DNA of 64,000 nt from the NCBI GenBank assembly GCA_030737835.1, contig CM060850.1, positions 16,922,690 through 16,986,689 on the forward strand, given 5' to 3'. The position numbers and the translations under genes are program-made. Source of the stretch: Acorus gramineus (Eukaryota > Streptophyta > Magnoliopsida > Acorales > Acoraceae). Under the pieces are notes generated by a model, which was given only the letters and a program-made list of their open reading frames with translations, had not been told where the DNA came from and ran no database searches. This document shows positions 45,370 to 55,965 of this stretch, one piece after another (position 1 is the first letter of the stretch; every line of letters begins with the position of its first letter).

Positions 45370-45540
45370 AACTGAGTCGGAAAAGGTGGAGTTCGGAGGA
45401 AGACGGGAAAGATAGCCAAACCATATCTCATATGATAGAGGACGGCGAGAGGAATCTAAGGGTGGTGACGTTGATCGCCGAAGATGAATAGGTCGGAATC
45501 ATTTTTTTAAATGATGAGTTGTGATCAATATTAGATTAAA
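45370..45540 (+). repeat. purine-rich repeat, partner of 42836-43020
   Basis: See the partner. It follows directly after a hairpin-containing AT-rich zone and precedes the 3' flank of RING gene C. Confidence 0.6.
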
Positions 45541-46030
45541 AAATAATATAATTAATCAATATCTATCCGGAGTCTAATAGAAGTCTGATCTGTATCCATT
45601 TAGCATGTTTAATAAACATGTGATATTATAACATATTTTAAGTATATCACTGTACCTAATGAGATTGTGATAGCCTTTTATCATAACTTATTCTGAGGAA
45701 TAAGTCAGTTTGTTAATAAGATCTGCACAAATTGTCGATGTGTTGGACAGCCTCGATTTTGACCAATTGCATTAAAATGAGTATTGAGAAAATAACTAGA
45801 GACATAAAATAAAAAATTCTAAACAAATAAGAAATTATCAACTTAGAAAATTATTGAATTCTAAGCAAACAAAGATTAAAATATAAAAATGAAACCCTAA
45901 GTATTATTCTCATAAATGCCAATGTCAAACCCAACTAACATTTAAAACTAAATGATAACATGTCTTAACTTACTAAAATCTATCAATCTTTTCATGAAAT
46001 TCATCTAAACCAAGTCGCTCATTCAAATAG
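45541..46030 (-). other. 3' flank of RING gene C
   Basis: Noncoding. From about 45880 it matches the 3' flanks of copies A and RING' (AAATGAAACCCTAAGTA, CAAACCCAACTAACA, CGCTCATTCAAATAGTCATC). No gene. Confidence 0.5.
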
Positions 46031-46789
46031 TCATCCCCTGGTTGGAGTGACATGCATTAGGTTCTGAAAGTCCGTCTCACATTTCCATGATAGTTGATCC
46101 CTTGTGATTGTGAATCTAAGCTTCGGAGGCAGCATATGAAACCTACACACTGGGCATGTTGGTTTCATCTTCAACCACATCTCTATGCAATTTCCATGAA
46201 ACACATGTCCACAAGGCATGCCCTTGATCGCCATCTCATCTTTTTTAGAGTCCATCAACTTTTCAAGACAAACTGGGCATATCTCTGCCTTGCCTACAGG
46301 ATTGTTGCACTCAACATCCTCAAGTTTCATGGTTGTATAGTTAGTCACCAGAATCATTTCGTCAAAAAGGATCATTGATATGTCTTCGAGTCTCACTGTG
46401 ATCTTCAACATTTGATACTCAGGTTCAAGTAAGCTTGCCTCCCTGAAAATGAAATCCGAGATACAGTTTGCGTAAATCTTGAAAATGACTCCACAATGTA
46501 CTACACGGACAAGCATTTCCGTCACTTCGATTCCAAAATTGCTTGAGCTCAGAACGCCCTCCAAAGGTTGGATGACGGTGTATGTCTTACGAAAAATTTG
46601 TTCACTTCCGACATATCGGATTGAGCCGCTTGACGATCGTTGCAGTTCAAATATGAAGCGATCGCTGACGCAAAAATCAATGTTCACAAACTTTTCTTTG
46701 GTACTGCATTTCCCTACCATCCATCCAACTCTTTCTACTGAGATATCCAAGAATTGAACAAGTCGGTCTTGACAAATGGCTTCATTCAT
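46031..46789 (-). CDS. RING-H2 finger protein, copy C (candidate E3 ubiquitin ligase)
   Basis: Intact single-exon ORF of 252 residues from an ATG at 46789. It aligns with copy B over its whole length and differs at many residues. RING-H2 ligands: Cys171, Cys174, Cys193, His195, His198, Cys201, Cys212, Cys215, with Trp205. The Cys174-Cys193 loop is two residues longer than in B. The N-terminal region shows the same blocks (WMVGK at 23-27, FRKTYTVIQPLEGVLSS at 66-82, EYQMLKITVRLEDIS at 124-138), so this part is maintained and is probably functional. It lies in inverted orientation between units B and D. TATA box at 46808-46817. Its upstream region is split by a 3.2-kb solo LTR. Confidence 0.85.
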   Translation of the reverse strand: MNEAICQDRLVQFLDISVERVGWMVGKCSTKEKFVNIDFCVSDRFIFELQRSSSGSIRYVGSEQIFRKTYTVIQPLEGVLSSSNFGIEVTEMLVRVVHCGVIFKIYANCISDFIFREASLLEPEYQMLKITVRLEDISMILFDEMILVTNYTTMKLEDVECNNPVGKAEICPVCLEKLMDSKKDEMAIKGMPCGHVFHGNCIEMWLKMKPTCPVCRFHMLPPKLRFTITRDQLSWKCETDFQNLMHVTPTRG

Positions 46790-46807
46790 GGCTATAGCTC
46801 CAATTCT

Positions 46808-46817
46808 GTATATATAG
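46808..46817 (-). promoter_or_regulatory. TATA box of RING gene C
   Basis: CTATATATAC on the minus strand, 18 bp before the ATG, at the same position as in copies B and D despite otherwise diverged upstream sequence. Confidence 0.55.
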
Positions 46818-48394
46818 CGTTTGTTTAATGTGATGCCTCAAATTATCAACAAAATGAAATGCTATTGGGGTTACAATAAAATATTAAGGCAATTTAGTTT
46901 GACAATTCAACAAGAATGTCAATTAAACACAAATGATATATGACCGATGAGAGGGACTTCGAATGGCCCTATTAAGCTCCACTAAAAGTCTAATGGAAAT
47001 TCATTACAAGCCTCTATTGATTAAGTAAATATAAAAAGGCCCCGTTAATGGAAATTCACAACGAGATCTCTTGATCAGATAATATGATAAGGCCCTATTA
47101 CACTTGGTATTTACAAGCCAATCTTAAAATAATTTAATTTGTATCATATAACCAAAAAAAAAAAAATTATTTCAAAAAAATTTATTTTTAATAATCCCTT
47201 ACCCCTTATAATTCTTCAATCATGAATTTGACATAGATATAAAAGAGATGATTGTTAATTAGAATTCCGAAAGTGTGGTTATGTAATAGATTGTAATGGT
47301 TTCTTTAAAATGGTTAATTAAAACAACTGACTCAACCATGTAGGTGTGTTATTTTTTTAAATGAATTTTATGGAGATACATGTGATTGTGCTATGAAACA
47401 GTTTGTAGACCATGCTACAATATGTGACACTTCAATAGCTCTTGCATGTTACTATCAATAACTGTTTTATATGTATAAAATACATGATACTTGTATTATA
47501 AACGTGACAAATGCACATGAATCTAAATGTACAATATCTATTTTTAATTTTGATATAAATATAAATATAAATATAAACGAAATTCATATAAAATATAGAA
47601 AATTAGAAAATTTCAATATATTGATATGGTTTATTTAAATCTAATATTGAAATATTGAAATATTTTTATGATTCATTGAAATCCAATTTGAAATCTCAAA
47701 TTTTGAATAAATATGATATAAGTAATTGCTAAATTTATGAGAGTGTAAAAATATTAAAATCCAATCACGGTAGTGCAATGAGAAAAATGTAAAAATATTA
47801 ATACACAAAGAAACAACAAATAACATTGAAAAACCCTACACTTTGGACAGTAAAAAATCCACAGGCAAACGGATCAATAATATATAAAAAAAGACAAGAA
47901 ATTTTAATTAAATTGAAATAAAAAAAAAACTTTTACATGACTAACATTTTACTCTCAACAGTCAATTGTGATTTGTGAAGCATATGCATATCGATGTCCA
48001 ATGTACTTCTTTTAAACAAAAAACTGTTTAAATTATTATCTATTGATATTAGAGATTAGATAAATTTCAAAGCACACCCCAAAGAATCCAAGGATACGGC
48101 CACTAAATAATTAACAAATTTTTTATGACCGACTATTAACCTAATATTTTCAGTGGAAATTAATTGATAGCAGTACAAATTTAACTATTCGTTGAGAAAA
48201 TGGGACAATTTCACTATTTGCTTAAAGGAGACACAAACCAGCAAAAAAATATAAATGAAAAAGGTCAATAAAACTTAAAATCCAATCAACATATATATAC
48301 ATGCAACAGATAGTTTAATACAATATAGAGCAGTATAATGAAGAAGGCCATGTACCAGTCAGAAGCGTGAGACGTATGCAGACTCTGTAGATCC
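46818..48394 (-). other. upstream region of RING gene C
   Basis: AT-rich, noncoding. Patches match the inverted complement of the upstream regions of B and D, for example 47245-47420 with about 35840-35960, 48110-48200 with about 34190-34290, and 48340-48394 with 33665-33750 (GGCCATGTACCAGT, AGACTCTGTAGATCC). No gene. Confidence 0.55.
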
Positions 48395-49439
48395 TTTCCT
48401 GTTATATTTGTGTCACTTTTAACCTGCTGGTAACCGTTGGAGCGTCCTAGCAGTTTTTAAAATTTTTAGGGTTTTCGATCGGAACCGCTTATTTTTGGAC
48501 TGTTAGCTATCGTCTGAGCTAGAGGATTCCGATTGGAAATCTGACTGCATATTTGGTGTCCTGGTGCCATTTTAGACCTCTCACGAAAATTTCATCGAAT
48601 TCCGGCATCGTTTGCAAAAATTTCGCAGTTCCGGGGCGTATCCGGGTTTTTAAGTCGCGCTCTACTTAAAAGGAATCAAAAATATCTTTGCACTGTTCAT
48701 CGTCTTCCTCGTCGAGATCTCTCTCTCTCCCCTCTCCGTTTTTCTTCCTTTCAAGCCCCCTAGACCCCTCAAAATCGAAATCCCAAAGCACGGGAAGTGT
48801 AGATCCCGATCTACACCCCGGTGCCTTCAAAACCCGATTCCGACGACTCTAGCCACTCCGTCCCCCTCTCTTTGTCCTCTGATTCGGGCCATTTCGAGGG
48901 CCGTGGTAGATCGGGGCGTAAGAGAGCCTTTGGGAAAGGTTTCGGCGCGCGGAGAGCACCCGGTCACCCCTTCCTCCCCCTCGGTAAGCTTCTTTTCCTC
49001 TTTTTTCTTGCTTAGATGATTGCTAGGGGGGGGGGGGGTTTGTGTTTGGGGTGGTCAGCGGCAGTGGGGGTCGTCGGAGGGTGGTTGGAGGTGGTCGGAG
49101 GTGGTCGGAGGTCGTGGGAGGGGCGGTGGTGGCGCTCGAGCAGTGGCTGGGCTGTCCCGGGCAGCAGGCAGCAGCGGCAGCGGCCCATGCAGCGCGCGGG
49201 CTGGGCGCGTGCGGGGATGCGCGCGTGCGCTCGCGGGCGTGCGTGCGCGCGGCGTGCGCGCGGGCGTGCGGGGGTCTGGCGCGAGGTGCTGGTCGTGCTG
49301 GGCGCGCGGGACGGGCTGGCAGTGCTGGCAGCGAGCGCAGGGAGCCGGCTGGGCGTGCGCGCGTGCGTGCGCGCGAGCGTGCGCGCGCGGGCGTGCGGTC
49401 GGAGGTGCGTGCGAGGTGTGCGCGAGGCGCAGCGGGGCA

Positions 49440-49640
49440 GGCGAGGTGCGTGCGAGGTGCGGCAAGGTGGCGGAGGTGCGTGCGAGGTGCGGCAAGGTGG
49501 CGGAGGTGCGTGCGAGGTGCGGCAAGGTGGCGGAGGTGCATGCGAGGTGCGCGCGAGGTGCGGCAAGGTGGCGGAGGTGCGTGCGAGGTGCGCGCGAGGC
49601 GCGGCGAGGTGGCGGAGGTGCGCGCGGGGTGCGCGCGAGG
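49440..49640 (+). repeat. 30-bp minisatellite inside the solo LTR GC tract
   Basis: About five to six units of GGTGCGTGCGAGGTGCGG followed by CAAGGTGGCGGA, with later units interrupted by extra GCGCGAGGTG words. It codes for repetitive Ala/Arg/Gly strings in any frame, so the ORFs of 140-280 codons here are not genes. Confidence 0.85.
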
Positions 49641-50259
49641 CGAGGCGCTGCGCGCGGGGACGCGCAGGGTGCTCGCGGGCGGCGCGAGGCGCGCGGGGTG
49701 TGCGGGCGGAGGCGCGGCGGTGCACCCGGGCGGTCGGGTGGCCGTGCGGGTGGTTGCCGGCCGCGCGGGTAGTTGCCGGAGTGCTCGGGCTAACGTGCGT
49801 GCGGGTCGCGTGCACGTTTGCCCGAGTGTTAGGTGTTTGTTGTGGGTTTTGGGTATTTATTTGAGTATTTAATAGTATTTATGGATTTTAACTCACCATA
49901 TTGATTGTCTGTCTTGCAGATCTAGACGGACGGTCGCGCGACGACCCCGATACTGGTGAGTGGGACAATCCAACCCAGTAGAGAGGTGTTATACGCAGTT
50001 GGGCGTATACCGACCTCTCCTGGGGCACCGTGGATTATATTAACCTGTAATAATATGTATGGCATGTGAGCATGATGAAAATGTAGAATGCATGCTACCC
50101 TAGGCTTTTATGTTAGGGACTTGCACCCATAGGATATGCGTATGAGCCATGCAGCATGTCCCCTGGTTTTCATGCTAGGAAACCCCGGCCTATGCATGCG
50201 TCCTACTAGTTTATTTATTAAATTAAATGCTGGTATCTGTTAGATCGCATGCCTTAGGA

Positions 50260-50585
50260 TAATATTATAGGGAGGAGCCTTGCGAGGTCAACGCTGAGAC
50301 CCGTGTTAGGGTACTCCGTGTTCCTTGTTTGGTTGTCGGGATGTCCTGTATCGGGACCTCGGGCTGCCCTCCCAAGGTTCTAGTCCCAATAATATTATAT
50401 GTAATGATTGTATGATTGGTATAATTATTAGTATAGTTGGTAGATATTATAGGGGAGGGGCCTTGCAAGGACAGCGGTGAGACCCGGGTTAGGGTACTCC
50501 GTGTTCCTTGTTTGGTTGTCGGGGTATCCTGTAACGGGAACTCACGCCGCCCTTCCGAGTTTCTTTCCCCCAATGATATTCCAGC
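50260..50585 (+). repeat. two tandem ~182-bp blocks in solo LTR copy 3
   Basis: Units starting near 50268 and 50450 share GACCCG(T/G)GTTAGGGTACTCC, TTCCTTGTTTGGTTGTCGGG and CCCTTCC/CCCTCCC words, each followed by AATAATATTA/AATGATATT. Confidence 0.8.
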
Positions 50586-51613
50586 CTTACTGATTTTTGT
50601 ACATGTTCCCGCATCTTGATGATGCACCTGGTTGAATTCAGAGGAATTCATGACATTTGAGTTGTAATGATATGTAGTTGGCGGATCCGAGTGGATCATA
50701 TGCGTATGGATAGGCTGTTCTGTTCCCTGCGTTGGATTCGGTAGAGGCTACCCCCAGCGTTAGACAGGGCCTTCCTGACAGAGGGCTCCCATCAGTAGGC
50801 ACCTCCTGATTTGGTGACGGACTGTGCTGAATGTGGGAGTAGACCAGGCGGCCTACGGAGTGGAGGGAGAGACTATCGGTGGACCAAGGGTGACCAACAG
50901 CCTAGTCAGTCCCAAAATCCTATGTCACCCGTGGTAGGGTGAGGGTGAGGGTGTAGTGGGTTGGCGATGAGCGACCTACTGGATTTGTGAATGAATGATT
51001 ATCAGTCCCAATAGCCTATGTCACCCATTGATGGGTGAGGGTGAGGGTGTGGTGGTTCGGCGAAGTACGAACCACTGGATTATGTTGTTATGTATTGATG
51101 GCTGGATAAATAATGGAATATTGGTAAATATTGTCTGTGATGCGTGGGTTGTGCTGTTCACTGAGCGTGTGGCTCACCCCTCGCACATGTTTTTCCCCAG
51201 TGGTCACTGAGCCTGAGCTAGAGCCGGAGCAGCAGTTGGAGCTTTCCGAGGGATTTCTTCAGTAGCGGAGCAGCGCTACGTCCGCGAGTACCAGAGGCTA
51301 TCAGCATCCCTTTCCTTGGCTGTATGTATTGTATTTCCGTGCTGAGCACGTGTTGTATATATTCAGTTGTATTTGTGTATATTGGCTCTCACAGGACGTA
51401 TGATTGAGTATCGAGTCTGTAGAATGTTTATTCACAGATTCAGTCTTTTGCTTCCGCATTTGGTGTATATATCATGTCAGCCCCTTTTGTTGCATGTGTG
51501 TCATTTTAGTTGTCTGTGTATGATATATATTATTGATCTCCTGTGTTGGCTTCTGATATGATATATACACTTGCCGCGTCCCTGGGTTGGCCGCCCTGGG
51601 GCGTGACATTTCC

Positions 51614-52065
51614 TAAACACTAAAAAGAACTCTTACAATAATGAAAAATTGAAATTGAACTTTATAGTGTACACATATCATTCACATGTTTATTTAAGGT
51701 ACTATGATTTTCAGAATTAGAAAAGTCAATGTTATAAAAGGAAATATCGTAAATTCATATTTTTTTTTAATAGAATCATTAAAACTCAATCAAATCTACT
51801 AAAATAAGACTTACATATATTAAAGAATTCATAAATTGATATATTTTAGGCTACCTAAAATTGACCCGAAATCATAAAATAAATCAATAAATGTATGTTT
51901 CATCAACCTTGTATTGGATTAATTGTTTCTTTTTCTTATAGTTTTTTTTTTTTTTTTGGCTGTCTGCATCAGGTAAGCTAGGCTCCTAACACAAGGAACT
52001 ATGTAAAAAAACAAAACACACACACACACACACATATATACACCTCTTTTTCTATACTTCTATTT
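51614..52065 (-). other. upstream region of RING gene C, continued beyond the solo LTR
   Basis: Matches the inverted complement of 33490-33660 (ATTTATAGTG, GTACACATATCATTCACATG). The match fades by about 51800. It ends near a CA microsatellite at 52018-52034. No gene. Confidence 0.5.
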
Positions 52066-54017
52066 CCTCTGATTTTTTAATTTGTTAGGATTTCTTTTAT
52101 TTTATTTAGGATTTTAATTTTATTAGGATTTCTTTCTTTATTTAAGATTTGAAAATTTGATTTTTAATTTAAATTTGAGATTTGTAGGGATTTGTTAGGA
52201 TTCTCTCTCTATATATAAATTTTGTAACCACAAAATAAAAAAAAAGACCTTGATAATAGAATTTTTTTTTTAATTGTATTTTTGTTATCTGAGGACGATT
52301 ATCAAATACATAGATTTTCATTATTTTAATATTCCTTGTGAGGATTCAACAGGTACGTTGAAACCCATCATCCTAGTATTCTTCGTGAATCAATAGCGTC
52401 GTTAGAGCCTGTAATCTCCAACTTTGAAGGTTGATCAGAACAGCAGAAGAGCGTAAACCTACACTATATCAATTGGTCTCAGAGATTGCGTCAATCTTCG
52501 ATGCATCCTTTTTCAAAAAAAACAAAAAAAATATCGCCAAAAAGATGTCCCCTTAGCAAAGCCTACAACCGTGATGAAGCTCAACAATGTGCCAATAAAA
52601 CGGATGCATAATTAGAGGCGTTAACACAACAGATGGAGGTGATGATGGCGTTTATGCAACGTTGGAAACAACTGCCAACTCCACAGTCTATAGAGGAGGA
52701 GCCCATTATCGATGGTGATTTTGACAACCCGTTTGAGGAGGAGAACCTTCCACCTATCTTCAATGAAGAGTGTGAAGATGCGAATCTTCTACCTATTTTT
52801 GATAAAGAGATTGAAGAGGTAAACCTTCCACTTATCTTTGATGAAGAGATTGAAGAGACAAACCTTTCACCTATATTTGGTGATGAGATTGAAGATGCAA
52901 ACTTTCACAAATATTTGATAAAGATATCAAGGAAACAGACCTTTCATTTATCTTCGATGAAGAGATGAAAAAGACATAGCCCAAGAGTTCCCCTCAAATA
53001 TTTAGTAACAAGGATCACATCCAATCTTTCTCTACTGTTTCTTATTAACATTTTCACCATCAAAATCCATAGATTTACTTTCCATGAACTTGAAGAGTTG
53101 CATTTTCCTTCAATCATTGACACTCCTGTATTCAATGTGATCAGAATTTCATCCAAATCTTTCAATTCACTCATACCTCTTCATCATCTAAAAAGCCACC
53201 ACATGAAGTTTTTTTTTTTTGCTTGGTAAGAATCGAACCCCCGACCTCTCCTTGGGAGAGGGTGTGTCTCGACCACCCGCTAAAGCCGGGGGTCTTCTAC
53301 ATGAAGTATTTCACCCACGCTACCATCATTTTGAGGATCCATTCTTTTCAGAAATCATAGTTACAACTCTTAGATTATCTACATCAAACTCGTATAAAGA
53401 ATGTTGGCCGTAGTTCCCTCGTGGTGGACCCTAGTTGCATAAAAGTCACAGGTGAATCATGTCATCAAATGTTTGATTACATTACCAACTCCTTTAACCA
53501 AACTTGAGGACGAGTTTTTCTCTAGAGGGAGGGAATGATGTAGCGCGATCATGAACCGTTCGATCTACATTGAGGACTACTAAATGGATGATTATACAAT
53601 TTTAGTAAATTTTGAGTTTGTTTGGATTTCTTTTCTTTTATTTAGGATTTGAATTTGATTAAGATTTGTTTCCTTTTAGTAGGATTTAAATTTGATTTTA
53701 ATTTAAATTTGAGATTTCCAAAGATTTGTTGAGATCCTAGTTTGTTAGAATTCTCTCAATAAAATAAACTTTGTAACCAAAAAATTAAAAAAAATAGAAT
53801 TTTATTGTTTTTTATTTTCTATTGTATTTTTGTTATCTTAGGAGGATTATTAAATACATAAATTTTCATCGTTTTGGAATTCCTTGTTAGGATTCAATAA
53901 GTATGTTGAAGCCCATCATTCTGGTATTCTTTGTAAATTAACAGCGTCGTTGGAGTCTGGAGATCTCCATCCCTGAAAGTTGATCAGATGAGCAAAAGAG
54001 CGTAAACCTACGCTACA
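52066..54017 (+). mobile_element. short Ty3/gypsy LTR element (fossil)
   Basis: A 3' LTR at 53539-54017 has TGTAGCG at its start and the exact complement CGCTACA at its end. A related 5' LTR ends near 52468 and is followed by TTGGTCTCAGAG, close to the TGGTATCAGAGC primer-binding site of many plant LTR elements. Just before the 3' LTR, CTTGAGGACGAGTTTTTC and a purine-rich GAGGGAGGGAA tract are typical of gypsy ends. The interior is only about 1.1 kb and codes for an acidic repetitive stretch (LPPIFNEE-like units, 52633-52968) seen in gypsy polyproteins after gag. It is broken and non-autonomous. The LTRs differ clearly, so it is old. A SINE is inserted in it. Confidence 0.75.
53210..53298 (-). 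mobile_element. short tRNA-derived SINE
   Basis: On the minus strand it starts near GACCCCCGGCTTTAGCGGGT, with an A-box-like TAGCGGGTGG and a B-box GGTTCGATTCT, and ends in about 12 A residues. A 9-bp duplication ACATGAAGT flanks it (53201-53209 and 53299-53307), the mark of LINE-machinery insertion. It is about 89 bp long. There is no complete tRNA cloverleaf, so it is not a tRNA gene. It lies inside the short gypsy element and is younger than it. Confidence 0.85.
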
Positions 54018-55180
54018 TTAGTGGGATAGAGAACTAGAGGGGAAAGAAACCACACCTAAGATATATCATGTTTTCATGTTACATATATTGTGGGATGAGT
54101 TTAAAAATTTATGAGGTGTTTGAATCTCATGAATTAAGAGGCTCCTAAATTGAAAGACGGTAAGGGTGTTCATTAAAATCTTCTCATTTGGAGTATGTCT
54201 TCGAAGTGAGCTGTTAGTAAATCATTGCATTAGCATTAGAGTAGGACATAATTTGCCTTTCAAAAACACAGTCGTGTGGTTCGGACAACCACATCCCTCA
54301 TGTTCACCTAACTTTCGATTAAAACTTTTTTTTTGTCATTTTTTAAAAAAAAACCTTAGTGTTTTTTCAATAGAAATAACCCAAAGTATGAAATTATGAT
54401 TTTAAGTCTCCCACCATTTTATAGCAACGACGTTATAAACCTTTAATTTTAGGGACTCATTCATATATAAAAATAAAAAAATTACATGATTTTATCAAAT
54501 TGAAGTTTGAAAATGTCGTTGAAAACATGGTGTTCTTTTCAAATACGAGTAACAATTTGTCTTTGATTTAAGGGTCTGAAATGAAGCTGTACATGTTTTC
54601 ATTTTTTAAAAGTGAATGGGGTTAATGAGGTATATAAGACTATATTCGAGACTGTAAAATGACTAGTATAACAGTGCTATATGTCAATTGGAGCAAAGTC
54701 GAGAATAGCCCAGCCCATCTAGGGTGGGAGGGATCGGGATTATGGTGTGGGTGTTGTTACACGCGGTCCTTTCTACTGTCTAAATGTTATAAATTCAGTG
54801 AAGCATATACATCTGTCTAACGATGTATATATTTTCTTAATTTTTTTTTCACTTACTAAAAATGGGTCCATTCAACTCGAAATAGAGCGATATACACTTT
54901 CCATTAAAACATATACCTCAATAGTCATAGTCAGGGTAGCCCGCCACACAGGATGGGTACAATGTAGTAGACATACAATTTTTTTGATCGGTGAGAGTAC
55001 TATTCGTCGTTAAACTTGTCAATAGAGCGGATCCCAATATAGCTATATCCATATCCAAACTGAATATTTGAAAAAATATATGTATCTGATATCTGACAGA
55101 TATTGACAATAAGTATTTGTATCCGATCTTAAAATCCTGATTCAGATTCAGATAAATATATGAAATATAAAAAAAAATTG
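54018..55180. other. spacer between the short gypsy element and unit D
   Basis: AT-rich. 54620-54680 resembles 32770-32830 (GAGGTATATAA(A/G)ACT, GTAACA), and 54720-54760 has weak similarity to the dispersed ~315-bp repeat. From about 55040 the sequence is rich in GATATC/TATCTGA words leading into the duplication breakpoint. Small ORFs have no family features. Confidence 0.4.
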
Positions 55181-55923
55181 AATGGATACGGATATTATTC
55201 AATATCTGAAGATTCGATATCCAAAAATAAAAATCATATATCTAATATTTGAAATATGTAAAAAAAATCAATAATTATCTAGAATAAAACATAAATATAT
55301 TAGTACACACACAATACATTACAGGGTTCTAAGTAAAAAAATAAAAAAATTAAAAACTCATACTAATACTAAAGATATTAATATTCTGATGTAAAAAATA
55401 ATAATATAATAAATTTCAGATACATATATTTTTTAGATTGGATGCCATCGTATCCATATCTGATCTGAAAAATTTCAGATACGGATTCAGATTTTCAGAT
55501 ATTGGATAATTTCTAAATTTTTTAATACGAATTCAGAATGGATTCAGATATTTTTCAAACAATTAACAAGCTTATTTGTTGTATACTTTATTCATATGTA
55601 CATTATCTTTGCCGGGACCAAATGCAAATATTGCTAGAGTCCCATGTTTGTATAGTACAATTTTGATCTAGTTATGTGTTAACACATGGTTTTGATCATA
55701 ACAAGTGATCAAATGGTATATTTTGGCATTAAATAAGATTTCGAAGGTATACAAATAAATATGCGATTTACAATTGCATAAAAATAATTAGCATGTATTT
55801 GAAGGGTATATATGCAAAAACCCCTATTATTTATTAGAAATGCTATGTGTAGTCTTTTTTTTTTGTTATAATTTAGTCCACACATATTTTGAAATTTTAA
55901 AATATTATACATCATCTAATGAA

Positions 55924-55963
<40 letters not shown>
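55924..55963. repeat. TA microsatellite, expanded in unit D
   Basis: A TA run of about 40 bases. The equivalent in unit B (about 31133-31143) is much shorter and interrupted. Confidence 0.85.

Positions 55964-55965
<2 letters not shown>

Larger units (their letters stand above)
48400..51608 (+). mobile_element. solo LTR, long GC-island family, copy 3
   Basis: Begins TGTTATATTTGTG and ends GGGGCGTGACA, flanked by a perfect 5-bp duplication TTTCC (48395-48399 and 51609-51613). The sequence on both sides joins up as one stretch homologous to the upstream region of RING genes B and D, which proves a clean 3209-bp insertion. It has the family hallmarks: splice-like signals at 48984, 49919, 49955 and 51200, a GC-rich tract at 49040-49830, and terminal blocks shared with copies 1 and 2. 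It is the most diverged of the three by eye. Confidence 0.88.

Noticed and set aside
49012-49872. Overlapping ORFs of 156-282 codons on both strands
   Set aside because: Same GC-rich tract in solo LTR copy 3, largely a 30-bp minisatellite; open frames are a composition effect.
52633-52968. Host gene for an acidic 111-residue protein
   Set aside because: The repeated acidic units lie between matching LTRs with a primer-binding-site-like word, so they belong to a gypsy interior.
53210-53298. tRNA gene
   Set aside because: Only A/B-box words, a poly-A tail and a target duplication; no complete cloverleaf. Called a SINE.
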